From the NCBI RefSeq assembly GCF_030388245.1, contig NZ_CP098362.1, positions 186,001 through 250,000 on the forward strand: a DNA stretch of 64,000 nucleotides. The letters run 5' to 3'. How positions within the stretch are numbered: the stretch's first letter is position 1; each line of letters opens with the position of its first letter. Source of the DNA: Paracoccus sp. TOH. Lineage in GTDB: Bacteria > Pseudomonadota > Alphaproteobacteria > Rhodobacterales > Rhodobacteraceae. Position numbers and translations under genes: made by a program. The notes under the pieces were generated by a model, which saw nothing but the letters and a program-made list of their open reading frames with translations, ran no database searches and was not told where the DNA came from. Positions 56,293-64,000 of this stretch are shown here, piece by piece.

Positions 56293-57297
56293 TTAACCGT
56301 CTTGCCGGCACCCGTCTTGAAGGATGCTGCGGTTTTTGTCCAAAGCTGCGGTCCCGGCCGGGATTGGCAGGGCCTGTTGCACATCTACCACCGCGTGTTC
56401 CCCCTGCCCCGCCAGCCGCGCCCGCCGCCACGCCGCAGGCGGCGTGCCGCAGGATTTGCGGAACACCCGCGTCAGATGCGCCTGGTCGGAAAAACCCAGC
56501 TGCGCGGCGATGTCGGCCAGCCGCAGCTCGGGATCCAGCAGCAGCCGCTGGGCCAGCCCGATGCGCTGGCCCAGTTGCCATTGCAGCGGCGTCGTGCCGG
56601 TGGTGGCCTTGAACACATGCGCGAACCAGCTGTCCGACAGGCCGACGCTCTCGGCCATCTCGGCCACCGTCAGCCGCCGGTCGGGCCGGGCCGCCAGCCG
56701 CGCCCGCAGCCGCTTCATCTGCGCCGGCGTCAGCCGCGCCGCCGGGCACGCCTCGGCCTGCTGCGGCAGGTCCAGCAGGGCGCCGAAGATGCTGCCGACC
56801 AGGCTTTCGGCATAAAGCCCGTGCCGGCGCGGCGCCGCCACCTCGTCGACCAGCAGCCGCGCCAGCGCGTCGATGGCGGCGGCGTCCTGGGTCTCGACCG
56901 GGCGGCGCAGGACCGCCATGGCCTCGGACCGGCCCAGCGGCGGCGACAGGAAGCGCAGCAGCCGGTCCTGATGCACATGCAGGTCCAGATGCGAAAACGC
57001 GTGCGGCGCGGTGAAGCGGGTCCAGATCGGCAGCCCGGCCGGCACATAGATCGCCCGCGTCATCGGCCGGCAATGGCGACCGATGCCGCCGTCGCGGTTG
57101 GAAAGCCGGATCTGCGAGGCGACGTCGTTGAAGAAGAAGACGATGCGCGGGTCCGGCGACAGGTAATAGCCCCGGGCGCCGGTCTGGCCCTCGGCCTGCC
57201 AATAGACGCTGACCAACCCGTCCAGGCCGCGCCATTGCACGGGCGTCGTGGGCCGGATGCCCTCGGTATGGCAGGTCATGGAGTGGCGATAACTCAT
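56293..57297 (-). CDS. AraC-family transcriptional regulator of the siderophore genes
   Basis: 334 aa. The C-terminal ~100-residue double helix-turn-helix includes LTVAEMAESVGLSDSWFAHVFKATTGTTPLQWQLGQRIGLAQRLLLDPELRLADIAAQLGFSDQAHLTRVFRKSCGTPPAAWRR in outline. The N-terminal half is a ligand-binding domain of the siderophore-responsive AraC type. It lies just upstream of, and in line with, the receptor gene (97-base gap). It likely activates receptor and importer genes when the cognate ferric siderophore is sensed. Confidence 0.88.
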   Translation of the reverse strand: MSYRHSMTCHTEGIRPTTPVQWRGLDGLVSVYWQAEGQTGARGYYLSPDPRIVFFFNDVASQIRLSNRDGGIGRHCRPMTRAIYVPAGLPIWTRFTAPHAFSHLDLHVHQDRLLRFLSPPLGRSEAMAVLRRPVETQDAAAIDALARLLVDEVAAPRRHGLYAESLVGSIFGALLDLPQQAEACPAARLTPAQMKRLRARLAARPDRRLTVAEMAESVGLSDSWFAHVFKATTGTTPLQWQLGQRIGLAQRLLLDPELRLADIAAQLGFSDQAHLTRVFRKSCGTPPAAWRRARLAGQGEHAVVDVQQALPIPAGTAALDKNRSILQDGCRQDG

Positions 57298-58230
57298 CGC
57301 ATGCGGCTCGGCTGGGCCTTCGGGCCTGAAGGCGCGGATGAAAGGGATAACCTACCAAAACCATCAACCATTGCAACCCCTCCCGGCGCCGCCCGGCCGG
57401 GATCGGGCGCGGCCCTGTCGCAATTATGCAGCACCTGAACGGCCTGCTCCGGCCGCCGCGCGCGATACCGGGCCGCCAGGGGGGCAACAGCCGCATTGCG
57501 CGGCCCGGTCAGCAACGCCCCGGCCGCAGGGCAACGAACGACAGCCGCGACGCCAACCGGCATGGCGGCGCCGAAGCCCCGCCGCGCCACGCGCCGATCC
57601 TGTCGCGCTTCCTGGTCTGGCGCATCGGCATCGTCTCGGCGCTGTTCACGCCCGGCGCCCTTGGAATATTCGAATATGCGCAAAGACGTGGATATGACGG
57701 GCGGGCGGCCCGCTGCAGGCCCGCCCGCCCTCTCCGTTGTCCAAAGGCCGCTTGCAACGGCGCCGCTCGCACGGCCTTTCTCTCAGGCAGGCGGCCTGCC
57801 CCCTCGCCCGCCGCGCCGGCCCATTCCCCGGCGCCTTCCCGGCCACCGCGATCTCCGGATACGCAGCGACCCGCTGCGCTGTCGATTGCGCCGCGCGGCC
57901 CCCGGGACCGGCCGCCTTTCCGTCTGCCGGATCCCCAGCCATCCGCGCCATCCTGCCCGGGGACGCACAGCGGCGACTGCCCCACCGCCGGGGCGGCCCG
58001 TCCCCTTCTTCACCGTTGCGCGACTACCCGTCCGGCCAGCGTGCGCCGGCGCCTCCCGCCAGCCGAACCCCCAGGCATGGTTTTTTACCGCGCCAGCAAC
58101 CGGCAACGAATCCCGGCGCGCGCCGCGCTCAATCCGCAGAATTTTGTGAATGTGCGGATCACCCGGATGTCCGCTTCCCTGCCCCGTCGGCGACCTGACC
58201 GGCCGCTGCCCAAGCATGGCCCAACATGCC
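57298..58230. other. Long intergenic region without a supported gene
   Basis: About 930 bases between the AraC gene and the partition locus. Several long open frames cross it on both strands, but all are rich in arginine, proline and alanine, lack family motifs and overlap each other, as expected by chance at high GC. An inverted repeat, ATCCGCA (58132-58138) with TGCGGAT (58153-58159), is the only distinct structure I found. It may be spacer or decayed DNA between modules of the replicon. Confidence 0.45.
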
Positions 58231-58266
58231 ATGCCCCGGCCCGGCGATCAAGCCGGGCCGGGGCAT
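58231..58266. terminator. Perfect 15-bp stem-loop beside the partition locus
   Basis: ATGCCCCGGCCCGGC (58231-58245) pairs perfectly with GCCGGGCCGGGGCAT (58252-58266) around a 6-base loop. It lies 25 bases beyond the end of parB and next to a parS-like site. No T-tract follows, so it may be a Rho-assisted terminator or another structural element. Confidence 0.55.
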
Positions 58267-58274
58267 GCGCCAGG

Positions 58275-58289
58275 GTTTCGCTGCGAAAC
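58275..58289. promoter_or_regulatory. parS-like site 1
   Basis: GTTTCGCTGCGAAAC, a perfect palindrome with 7-base arms, two bases past the parB stop. Identical to the site at 59328-59342. Confidence 0.75.
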
Positions 58290-58291
58290 CG

Positions 58292-59404
58292 TCACTTTTC
58301 CAGCAGGGCGCGGATCTCCAGCATCAGGCTTTCCATCAGCTCGTCGTCCAGCAGGCTGCCCTCCAGACGCAGGATGTGGCCCTTGCCGTCCCGGGCCCGG
58401 CGGATCAGGATGCCGCTGGTGGTGCGGATGGTCATGTCGTCGATCCAGCCATAGCCCCCCTCCGGCCGGGACCGCGGTCGCCCGCCCCGGCTCGGCTCGC
58501 GCGGCGCGCTTTCCAGCGCCTGCAGCACCGGCTCGATCAGGGCCCATTCCTCCTCGGCATCGGCGGGGACGCGCACCGACAGCGCCTGCCGCAGCCCGGC
58601 CTCGGCGCCGTTGCGCAGCGCCGCCGACAGCCGCAGCCCGCGCCGTTCGGTCAACGCCTCGGGAAAGCGCAGCATGTCGCCCAGCTCCTCGAAGATCAGC
58701 GCGAAGGACCGCACCTTGGAGCGCTTGGCCTTCGAGCCGGTGGCGAACAGCTTGTTCACCGCATCCTCGGTATTGGCGAAGGCGCCCTGGTTGGCGGCGA
58801 TGACGGCGATGCGGCCGCGCTCGAAATGGCTCAGCTCCTCGCGGACCTCGTTCTCCTCGACCATGGCGACGAAGGCCGCGTCGGTCTCGGTGCGGGGCCG
58901 GATCAGGGCGCGGATGCGGCTGTGCTTCTCGGCCTCGGTCAGCTCGTGCAGCGCCCGCACCGCATGCAGCCGGCGATAGCCCGAGATGAGGCCGTAGCGC
59001 GGTCCCTGCCCGTCCGGCGCCTCCATCTCGAAGACCTCGATCGGCAGCCGCAGCCCATGCGCGGCGATCGACAGCCGCAGTTCCTGCATGTCCTCGTCGT
59101 TCATCACCAGGCGGTCGCGGATCATCGCCGTCTCGTCGATCTGCTCAAGGGGCAGCTCGACGATCAGCAGCCCCTGCTCCTGCGCCGTCCGCAGCCGGGC
59201 GGCGTCGACCTCGGTCCGGGCGCGGGCGGCGCGGCTCTCGGTGCTTTCGGCGCTGGTCAGGGCGGCGCTGTCGGCGGCGACCTGGGCGATCGGCGCGATG
59301 CCGCGGCCCAGGGCCGGACGCTCGAAGGTTTCGCTGCGAAACTGTTCCTCGATCCGGTCCAGATCGGCGCTGCTCGGGGTCTCCAGCCTTCTGCGCTTAG
59401 CCAT
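58292..59404 (-). CDS. parB: Plasmid partition protein ParB
   Basis: 370 aa DNA-binding CTPase-type ParB. The N-terminal domain has IRDRLVMNDEDMQELRLSIAAHGLRLPIEVFE and GYRRLHA (152-158) in place of the more common GERRxRA. The helix-turn-helix region is VEENEVREELSHFERGRIAVIAAN. A C-terminal dimer region follows. It binds parS sites and works with ParA to segregate the replicon. It overlaps parA by eight bases. A parS-like palindrome lies within its own codons 21-26, so the gene and the site are superimposed. Confidence 0.9.
   Translation of the reverse strand: MAKRRRLETPSSADLDRIEEQFRSETFERPALGRGIAPIAQVAADSAALTSAESTESRAARARTEVDAARLRTAQEQGLLIVELPLEQIDETAMIRDRLVMNDEDMQELRLSIAAHGLRLPIEVFEMEAPDGQGPRYGLISGYRRLHAVRALHELTEAEKHSRIRALIRPRTETDAAFVAMVEENEVREELSHFERGRIAVIAANQGAFANTEDAVNKLFATGSKAKRSKVRSFALIFEELGDMLRFPEALTERRGLRLSAALRNGAEAGLRQALSVRVPADAEEEWALIEPVLQALESAPREPSRGGRPRSRPEGGYGWIDDMTIRTTSGILIRRARDGKGHILRLEGSLLDDELMESLMLEIRALLEK
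59328..59342. promoter_or_regulatory. parS-like site 2, inside parB
   Basis: GTTTCGCTGCGAAAC, identical to site 1. On the minus strand it encodes part of Gln-Phe-Arg-Ser-Glu-Thr near the ParB N-terminus. Confidence 0.72.
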
Positions 59405-60806
59405 GCGCCTGCTCCTTCACCTGCGCGGCCCGCTCGGCCTGTTCCATCTGCAGATCGCGCCACCAGGTGCCCAGGATCAGCTCCTTGACCTCGGCCCAGG
59501 TGCGGTCGAAGGTCTCGCGGCCGCGCACATAGGTCTCGCGGTTGAACTCGCGATAATCGGCCTCGTAGATGCCGTTCACCTGTTCGCCGGCCTGGCCGAC
59601 CATGGCGGTCAGCTCCTGCCGGTAGGTGGTCATGAAATCGCCGAAATAGGCCTGGATGACATTGGCCAGGTCGGTCTGCTGGCCGGCGTCGAAGCGGGTG
59701 ATGATCGCCCGCACCGCGTCCCATTCGAAGCGCATCTCGGGCAGGCCGTCGCGGCGGCGGGCGGCGTTCTCGCCTTCCTCGACGCTGGCGAAGGTCGAAT
59801 AGAGCATGTCGAAGAAGCGCCCGGTCGAATCGAATTCCAGGAACGAGGCGCCCAGCGGCACCAGCAGGATATCGGCCGCCGCCAGCGCGTTGATGGTCAG
59901 GTAGCCAAGCGCCGGCGGGGTATCCAGGATGATGATGTCGTAGTTGTCGACGATGCGGTCGTTGACCAGCGCATTGCCAAGCGCGTCCCAGAGCGGCCAG
60001 CCGCGCAGGCCCATGCGCCAGACCGGCACCTGGAACTCGGCCCAGTAGAGGTTGAGCTGGGCGCCGAGCAGATCGATGTTCGGCCAATGCGTCTTCTGGA
60101 TCAGATCCTGGGCGGTGATCTTCAGCGCCTCGGTCAGGGTCTCGTCGAAGGGCAGGGGGGTCTGGCCCGCCGCCTCGCGCACCCGGTTCTCGTCCTGCAG
60201 GGCCAGGGCGTAATCCTTGGCCAGCAGCGGGAAGGCGGTGGACCATTCGTCGGCCACCTTGCCGCCCATGATCGAGGTCATGCTGCCCTGGCTGTCGAGG
60301 TCGATCACCAGCACCTTGTAGCCGTCCAGCGCCGCCGACATGGCCAGATGCGCGGCGGTCGAGGTCTTGCCGACCCCGCCCTTGAAATTGGCCACGGCGA
60401 TGGTCTTGGCCGGCAGGCCCTCGGGACGCCAGGGCCGGTATTCGCGGCCGGCCGCGCCCTCGGCCGCGAAATGGTCGCGCAGCCGCAGCACGTCGTCGAG
60501 GCTGAACCATTTCGAGTTGCCCTCGCCCTGGCCCTGCGGCAGGTCGGGATTCTTCAGCAGCACGCGGCGGAAATGCGCCGGCGCCACCGGGATCAGGTAG
60601 CGGCAGACCTCCCAGGTCGAGAAGCGGCGCAGGCGCTTCCTGCCGTCCGGGGCGTAGCCGCGCTCGGCCAGGTCCTGGCGGCCCTTGGCGGCGAAGGCGG
60701 CGGCTTTTGCGAATCGGGCGGTGTCGATAGGCTCGGACAGCCGCTCGGCGGCCCGGGCCGGGTTGATGTTGAAATAAGGGGGAAGGGGATCCTTGCCTGA
60801 GGACAT
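59397..60806 (-). CDS. parA: Plasmid partition ATPase ParA
   Basis: 469 aa, the long type Ia form. An N-terminal ~120-residue DNA-binding region (RRFSTWEVCRYLIPVAPAHFRRVLL, a MerR-like winged helix) is followed by the ATPase with deviant Walker A KGGVGKTS (142-149), LVIDLDSQGSMT and IIILDTPPALG. Such ParA proteins both segregate the plasmid and repress the par promoter. GAGGTAG precedes the ATG at 60806. It is divergent from the initiator gene across the origin region. Confidence 0.93.
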   Translation of the reverse strand: MSSGKDPLPPYFNINPARAAERLSEPIDTARFAKAAAFAAKGRQDLAERGYAPDGRKRLRRFSTWEVCRYLIPVAPAHFRRVLLKNPDLPQGQGEGNSKWFSLDDVLRLRDHFAAEGAAGREYRPWRPEGLPAKTIAVANFKGGVGKTSTAAHLAMSAALDGYKVLVIDLDSQGSMTSIMGGKVADEWSTAFPLLAKDYALALQDENRVREAAGQTPLPFDETLTEALKITAQDLIQKTHWPNIDLLGAQLNLYWAEFQVPVWRMGLRGWPLWDALGNALVNDRIVDNYDIIILDTPPALGYLTINALAAADILLVPLGASFLEFDSTGRFFDMLYSTFASVEEGENAARRRDGLPEMRFEWDAVRAIITRFDAGQQTDLANVIQAYFGDFMTTYRQELTAMVGQAGEQVNGIYEADYREFNRETYVRGRETFDRTWAEVKELILGTWWRDLQMEQAERAAQVKEQAHG

Positions 60807-60892
60807 GTCACTACCTCTGCGATGTGCTGCTTCGATGGGTGTTTTGGCGAAACTATTACACATCGCCGGGGGCAAGTGAATCGCCCTGCGAG

Positions 60893-60907
60893 GTTTCGCA
60901 GCGAAAT
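60893..60907. promoter_or_regulatory. parS-like site 3, upstream of parA
   Basis: GTTTCGCAGCGAAAT, differing from a perfect palindrome at the last base. It lies ~90 bases upstream of parA, so it could serve partition, autoregulation, or both. Confidence 0.65.
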
Positions 60908-61000
60908 TCCTGAAAAATCAGCAGAAAGCAGCAGCATAAAGCTTGTGATTCCTTTCAGGACTTTAGAATCTTTCCATCGTGAAAATCACGATATTTCAGG
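60908..61000. other. AT-rich stretch with inverted repeat, probable origin melting region
   Basis: Compared with its flanks this stretch is AT-rich (CTGAAAAATCAGCAGAAAGC, TTTAGAATCTTTCC). It contains ATCGTGA (60976-60982) and TCACGAT (60986-60992), a perfect 7-base inverted repeat with a 3-base spacer. It directly precedes the iterons, as expected for the unwinding region of an iteron origin. Confidence 0.55.
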
Positions 61001-61015
61001 ATGATACGGGCAATC

Positions 61016-61125
61016 CGGCACCCGTTTTCAGGATCACGGGCACCCGTCTGCGGGACGAAGGGCACCCGATTCCGGGATGGCGGGCACCGATTCGCGGGAA
61101 CAGGGGTTTCCGGCTGCGGGATCGG
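61016..61125 (+). repeat. Five tandem 22-base iterons (replication origin)
   Basis: Units begin at 61016, 61038, 61060, 61082 and 61104, each 22 bases. The core is GGGCACCCG followed by NTTNCGGGAT-like sequence; the last two copies diverge (GGGCACCGATT, GGGTTTCCGG). A related stretch, GGAACCCGTCTACGGGAC, lies further on near 61216-61233. The spacing of two helical turns plus the initiator gene ~200 bases downstream fits Rep-binding iterons of a Rep_3-type origin. Confidence 0.85.
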
Positions 61126-61323
61126 CCCGGATATGCGGTTTTCGGCCCGGTTTCGCCCGGATATGCCACCTGCGCCTCCTGTAAACGGGTGCCTTATCGG
61201 CCGCGGCGGCGCAAAGGAACCCGTCTACGGGACCCGCCGGCGGCGGTGACGGGAACCCGGATAGCTGTTGTCGGAAGGTACCTTATCCGTCATAATCCGG
61301 GTAACGATAAAAAGGGCAGGGCG

Positions 61324-62508
61324 ATGGACGATATTCCTCGCGACCAGCTTTCGGGCGCGCTGCGCCGGGGGGCGGTCAAGAAACATGTGGCGGCGATCCA
61401 TGTCTCGGGCAAGCTGACGCTGCTGCAGCGCAAGCTGTCGAACGTGCTGCTGCTCAATGCCTATGACACGCTGACCAGCCGCACCCGCCACCAGATCGAC
61501 GCGCGGACGCTGTGCCTGATGATCGGCTATAACAGCAACGACATGGATACGCTGAAGCAGTCGCTGCGCGGCCTGGCCGAGACGGTGGCGGAATGGGACA
61601 TGCTGGACGAGAAGGGCCAGCAGGAATGGGGCGTGTCGAGCCTGCTGAGCTATGCCAAGCTGAAGGGCGGGATCTGCGAATACGCCTATTCCCCGGCGCT
61701 GGCGGAAAAGCTGAACGATCCGAAGGTCTTCGCGCTGATCAACCTGAACATCCAGCGCCGCTTCACCAGCGGCCACGCGCTGGCGCTTTACGAGAACTGC
61801 TATCGCTTCGTCAGGACCGGATCGACCGGCTGGTGGCCGCTGGACCTGTTCCGGCGGCTGATGGGGGTGGATGGCAGCGCCTATTACGAGACCTTCAAGC
61901 ATCTGAACGCCAAGGTCATCAAGCCGGCGGTGGACGAGGTGAACCGCACCAGCAACATCCTGCTGACCCCCGAGACCAAGAAGCAGGGCAGGGTGGTGAC
62001 CGATATCCGCTTCCGCATCAAGGAGAACCCGCAGCTGGCGATCCTGGACATGGACGACGGCGAGGGGATGCGGCATGGCGCGGTCTATGCCCGGCTGCGC
62101 GGCCTGGGGGTCAGCGACCGGCTGGCGCGGCAATGGCTTTCGGCGCATGGCGAGGAGCAGGTGCTGGAGAAGCTCGACTATGTCGAGACCCGCAAGAATG
62201 TCAAAAGCAAGCTGGGCTATCTGACCGCGGCGCTGGAGGGCAATTTCGGCCCGGTGCCCGAGCGGGCAGGGGAGGGGGGCGGCCCGAACCCGCGGGCCGA
62301 GCGGCTGCGCCGCATCCTCGAGGCGGTCAAGGCCCGCACGCCCACCCAGCGCGACGCCGACAAGCGGCTGTTCCTGGCGCAGCTTTCCGATGCGCGGATG
62401 CGCGATGATTTCGAGAAGCACGGCTGGATGTCGCCGCTGAACAGCACCCGCATCGCCGCCTTCTGGGAGGAGATGTCGCCGGGGCTGCTGGAGGGGCTGG
62501 AGGAATAG
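61324..62508 (+). CDS. Plasmid replication initiator (Rep_3/RepB-type)
   Basis: 394 aa. The N-terminal half (HVAAIHVSGKLTLLQRKLSNVLLLNAYDTL ... DARTLCLMIGYNSNDMDTLKQSLRGLAETVAEWDML) and ALYENCYRFVRTGSTGWWPLDLFRRLMG are typical of winged-helix Rep_3 initiators that bind iterons. The C-terminal ~130 residues are less conserved. AGGGCAGGG precedes the ATG at 61324. An upstream in-frame ATG at 60979 would read through the iterons as protein and is rejected. It should bind the upstream iterons to start replication and control copy number. It makes this window part of a plasmid or chromid. Confidence 0.9.
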   Translation: MDDIPRDQLSGALRRGAVKKHVAAIHVSGKLTLLQRKLSNVLLLNAYDTLTSRTRHQIDARTLCLMIGYNSNDMDTLKQSLRGLAETVAEWDMLDEKGQQEWGVSSLLSYAKLKGGICEYAYSPALAEKLNDPKVFALINLNIQRRFTSGHALALYENCYRFVRTGSTGWWPLDLFRRLMGVDGSAYYETFKHLNAKVIKPAVDEVNRTSNILLTPETKKQGRVVTDIRFRIKENPQLAILDMDDGEGMRHGAVYARLRGLGVSDRLARQWLSAHGEEQVLEKLDYVETRKNVKSKLGYLTAALEGNFGPVPERAGEGGGPNPRAERLRRILEAVKARTPTQRDADKRLFLAQLSDARMRDDFEKHGWMSPLNSTRIAAFWEEMSPGLLEGLEE

Positions 62509-62862
62509 CCTGTCGCTGTCCTGTCCGGCGGGCGGGGTGATCGGGCGCCGGCGGTGGAAGCCCGTACCGGCCGGCTTGCGCGTCATGCTGCAAGCGCGGC
62601 ATTTTCCATACCGATTTCGGTATGAAGAATGGTGTCAATGTAATTTTATCATCATGTCCTTGGCTTGCTATCGTCCCGGCATGGCCCATGCCGGCGGGCG
62701 CGGGCAACGGGCGGCCAGGCGCCGCCGGGCGGAGGAAGACATGACATTCGCAGCCGCTGCATCGACGACCGTTTTTCCCTGTCCCGCCGGTCCCCGGTCC
62801 GTCGGCCGGGCCGGGCGGCGGCGACCGCCGCACCATCCACGCCAAGAATCGAAGGGTGTTCC
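62509..62862. other. Intergenic region upstream of araD1/gguC
   Basis: 354 bases without a credible gene. An AT-richer section at ~62600-62660 contains a perfect palindrome (listed separately) and TGTAATTTTATCATCATG, likely the promoter of the rightward sugar-acid genes. Confidence 0.45.
62607..62624. promoter_or_regulatory. 18-base palindrome, candidate operator
   Basis: CATACCGA (62607-62614) and TCGGTATG (62617-62624) flank TT. It is ~240 bases upstream of the AraD1/GguC start. It differs from the GntR-type motif found at 49215, so another regulator is implied. Confidence 0.6.
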
Positions 62863-63855
62863 ATGTTCCTGTCGCAACTGAGACTGACCGATGGCCGCCG
62901 CGCCGTGGCGCTGCGCGACGGCGGCGGCGCCCATCTGGTGCCGGGGGTGGACAGCAGCCGCGACCTGGCGCTGGCCGCCATCGCCGCCGGCCATGGCCTG
63001 GCCGAGGAGGCGCGGCGGCGCGGGCAGGGCGCCGCGGTCGATCTGGCCCAGGCCTTGGCCGAGGGGCGGATGCTGCTGCCGGTCGATCACCCGGACCCCG
63101 CGCATCTGCACCTGACCGGGACCGGCCTGACGCATCTGGGCTCGGCGGCGACGCGGGACGCGATGCATGGCGACCCGGATGCGGACGAGCTGACCGACAG
63201 CATGAAGATGTTCCGCATGGGGCTGGAGGGCGGCAAGCCGCGCCGCGGCGAGATCGGCGTGCAGCCGGAATGGTTCTACAAGGGCAACGGCCATGCCGCG
63301 GTGGCGCCGGGGGCGGCGCTGGCCTCGCCCGGTTTCGCGCTGGATGCCGGCGAGGAGCCCGAGATCGCCGGCCTCTATGTCATCGGCCCGGACGGGCGGC
63401 CGTTCCGCATGGGCTTCGCGCTGGGCAACGAGTTCTCGGACCATGTGACCGAGCGGGGCAACTATCTGTGGCTGGCGCATTCCAAGCTGCGCCCGGCCAG
63501 CTTCGGTCCCGAGATGCTGCTGGGCGCGCTGCCCCAGCATGTCGAGGGCAGAAGCCGCATCCGGCGCGACGGCGCGGTGATCTGGGAAAAGCCCTTCCTG
63601 TCGGGCGAGGCGAACATGAGCCACAGCATCACCAATCTGGAATACCACCATTTCAAATACGGGCTGTTCCGGCAGCCGGGCGACGTGCATGTGCATTTCT
63701 TCGGCACGGCGACGCTGTCCTTTGCCGACGGCTTCCAGGCCCGGCCCGGCGACTGTTTCGAGATCGAGGCGGCGGCGCTGGGCCTGCCGCTGCGCAACCC
63801 GCTGGAGGGCGCCGCCGGCGCCGGTTCCGCAACCGCCATGGTCGAGGTGCTGTGA
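62863..63855 (+). CDS. gguC: AraD1/GguC-family protein (FAH-like sugar-acid enzyme)
   Basis: 330 aa. The C-terminal half (EIGVQPEWFYKGNG, GLYVIGPDGRPFRMGFALGNEFSDHVTE, LAHSKLRPASFGPEMLLG, HVHFFGTATLSFADG) matches the GguC/AraD1 group of the fumarylacetoacetate-hydrolase superfamily. GguC is encoded in Agrobacterium sugar-transport operons, and AraD1-type proteins are linked to 2-keto-3-deoxy-arabonate metabolism. The following gene encodes an IlvD/EDD dehydratase that would make such an acid, which supports this role. The start at 62863 is chosen because the upstream extension is arginine-rich and lacks homology. Confidence 0.8.
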   Translation: MFLSQLRLTDGRRAVALRDGGGAHLVPGVDSSRDLALAAIAAGHGLAEEARRRGQGAAVDLAQALAEGRMLLPVDHPDPAHLHLTGTGLTHLGSAATRDAMHGDPDADELTDSMKMFRMGLEGGKPRRGEIGVQPEWFYKGNGHAAVAPGAALASPGFALDAGEEPEIAGLYVIGPDGRPFRMGFALGNEFSDHVTERGNYLWLAHSKLRPASFGPEMLLGALPQHVEGRSRIRRDGAVIWEKPFLSGEANMSHSITNLEYHHFKYGLFRQPGDVHVHFFGTATLSFADGFQARPGDCFEIEAAALGLPLRNPLEGAAGAGSATAMVEVL

Positions 63856-64000
63856 TGGGCAATCGTTTCACCCCCGCCCCCTGGCCGCGCCGGCTGCGCT
63901 CGCAGGAATGGTATGGCGGCACCTCGCGCGATGCGATCTATCATCGCGGCTGGATGAAGAACCAGGGCTGGCCGCATGACCTGTTCGACGGCCGCCCGGT
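63855..64000 (+). CDS. IlvD/EDD-family dehydratase (L-arabinonate dehydratase type), 5' fragment
   Basis: Starts at an ATG sharing one base with the preceding stop (TGATG) and runs off the window. The visible ~48 residues (RSQEWYGGTSRDAIYHRGWMKNQGWP, DLFDGRPV) match the N-terminus of sugar-acid dehydratases of the dihydroxyacid-dehydratase family. It would convert an aldonate to a 2-keto-3-deoxy acid for the AraD1-type protein. It is a second family member in the window; the other is split by an IS at 46534-48204. Confidence 0.82.
   Translation, partial: MGNRFTPAPWPRRLRSQEWYGGTSRDAIYHRGWMKNQGWPHDLFDGRP

Noticed and set aside
57426..58454. Arginine/proline-rich open frames in the gap left of parB
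   Set aside because: Composition is that of random GC-rich DNA, frames overlap on both strands, and no ribosome site or motif supports them.
61016..61125. CRISPR array
   Set aside because: The 22-base units are contiguous without unique spacers and lie at a replication origin; they are iterons. No cas genes are present.
60979..61323. N-terminal extension of the replication initiator
   Set aside because: The extension translates the iterons, is arginine-rich, and the ATG at 61324 has a good ribosome site and matches the family start.

Overview
This window reads as DNA from a high-GC alphaproteobacterium, most likely a Paracoccus-like member of the Rhodobacterales. The basis is the strongly GC-rich coding style, the gene families present, a DUF1127 small protein, and an iteron Rep/ParAB replication locus of the type found on large plasmids and chromids of this group. 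The species is inference. Because a complete partition/initiator locus lies at 58.2-62.5 kb, the window probably comes from a plasmid or chromid rather than the main chromosome.

Layout. 1-2346: end of a sugar-related operon with a sucrose/mannosylfructose-type phosphatase and synthase. 2640-4747: formamidase with an amide/urea channel and an FmdB zinc ribbon. Divergent from it, 4976-9437 holds an unusual permease-histidine kinase fusion, a receiver-kinase hybrid and an OmpR regulator. 9902-12727: a LuxR-type regulator converging on a secreted protein of unknown function and a secreted cupin. 13222-14754: ChaC, a DCC protein and DUF1127. 14960-18142: a cobalamin riboswitch followed by a three-gene ABC importer. 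18330-33485: an aerobic 2-aminobenzoate (anthranilate) CoA-thioester pathway with its own LIV-type importer and MarR regulator. 33555-50029: a sugar-acid (pentonate/hexarate) catabolic regulon with a dipeptide-type ABC importer, 2-oxoglutarate-semialdehyde enzymes and a GntR regulator. Its dehydratase gene is split by an intact IS1380-family element. 50017-57297: siderophore ABC importer, TonB receptor and AraC regulator. 58231-62508: parB, parA, origin iterons and the initiator gene. 62863-64000: AraD1/GguC-family enzyme and the start of a second IlvD/EDD dehydratase.

How parts work together. The 2-aminobenzoate cluster contains import, CoA activation, the bifunctional monooxygenase/reductase, beta-oxidation-like enzymes and a MarR regulator. 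A 38-base palindrome lies in its divergent promoter. In the sugar-acid region, three promoters carry the same AT-rich motif, which suggests that the linked GntR protein controls them all. The origin has five tandem 22-base iterons. Three copies of a 15-base parS-like palindrome lie within 2.7 kb around parAB, one of them inside the parB coding sequence.

The observations most worth checking are the permease-kinase fusion, the shared GntR operator set, the parS-like sites, the IS-split dehydratase with a second family member nearby, and a DHDPS-family protein that lacks its Schiff-base lysine.
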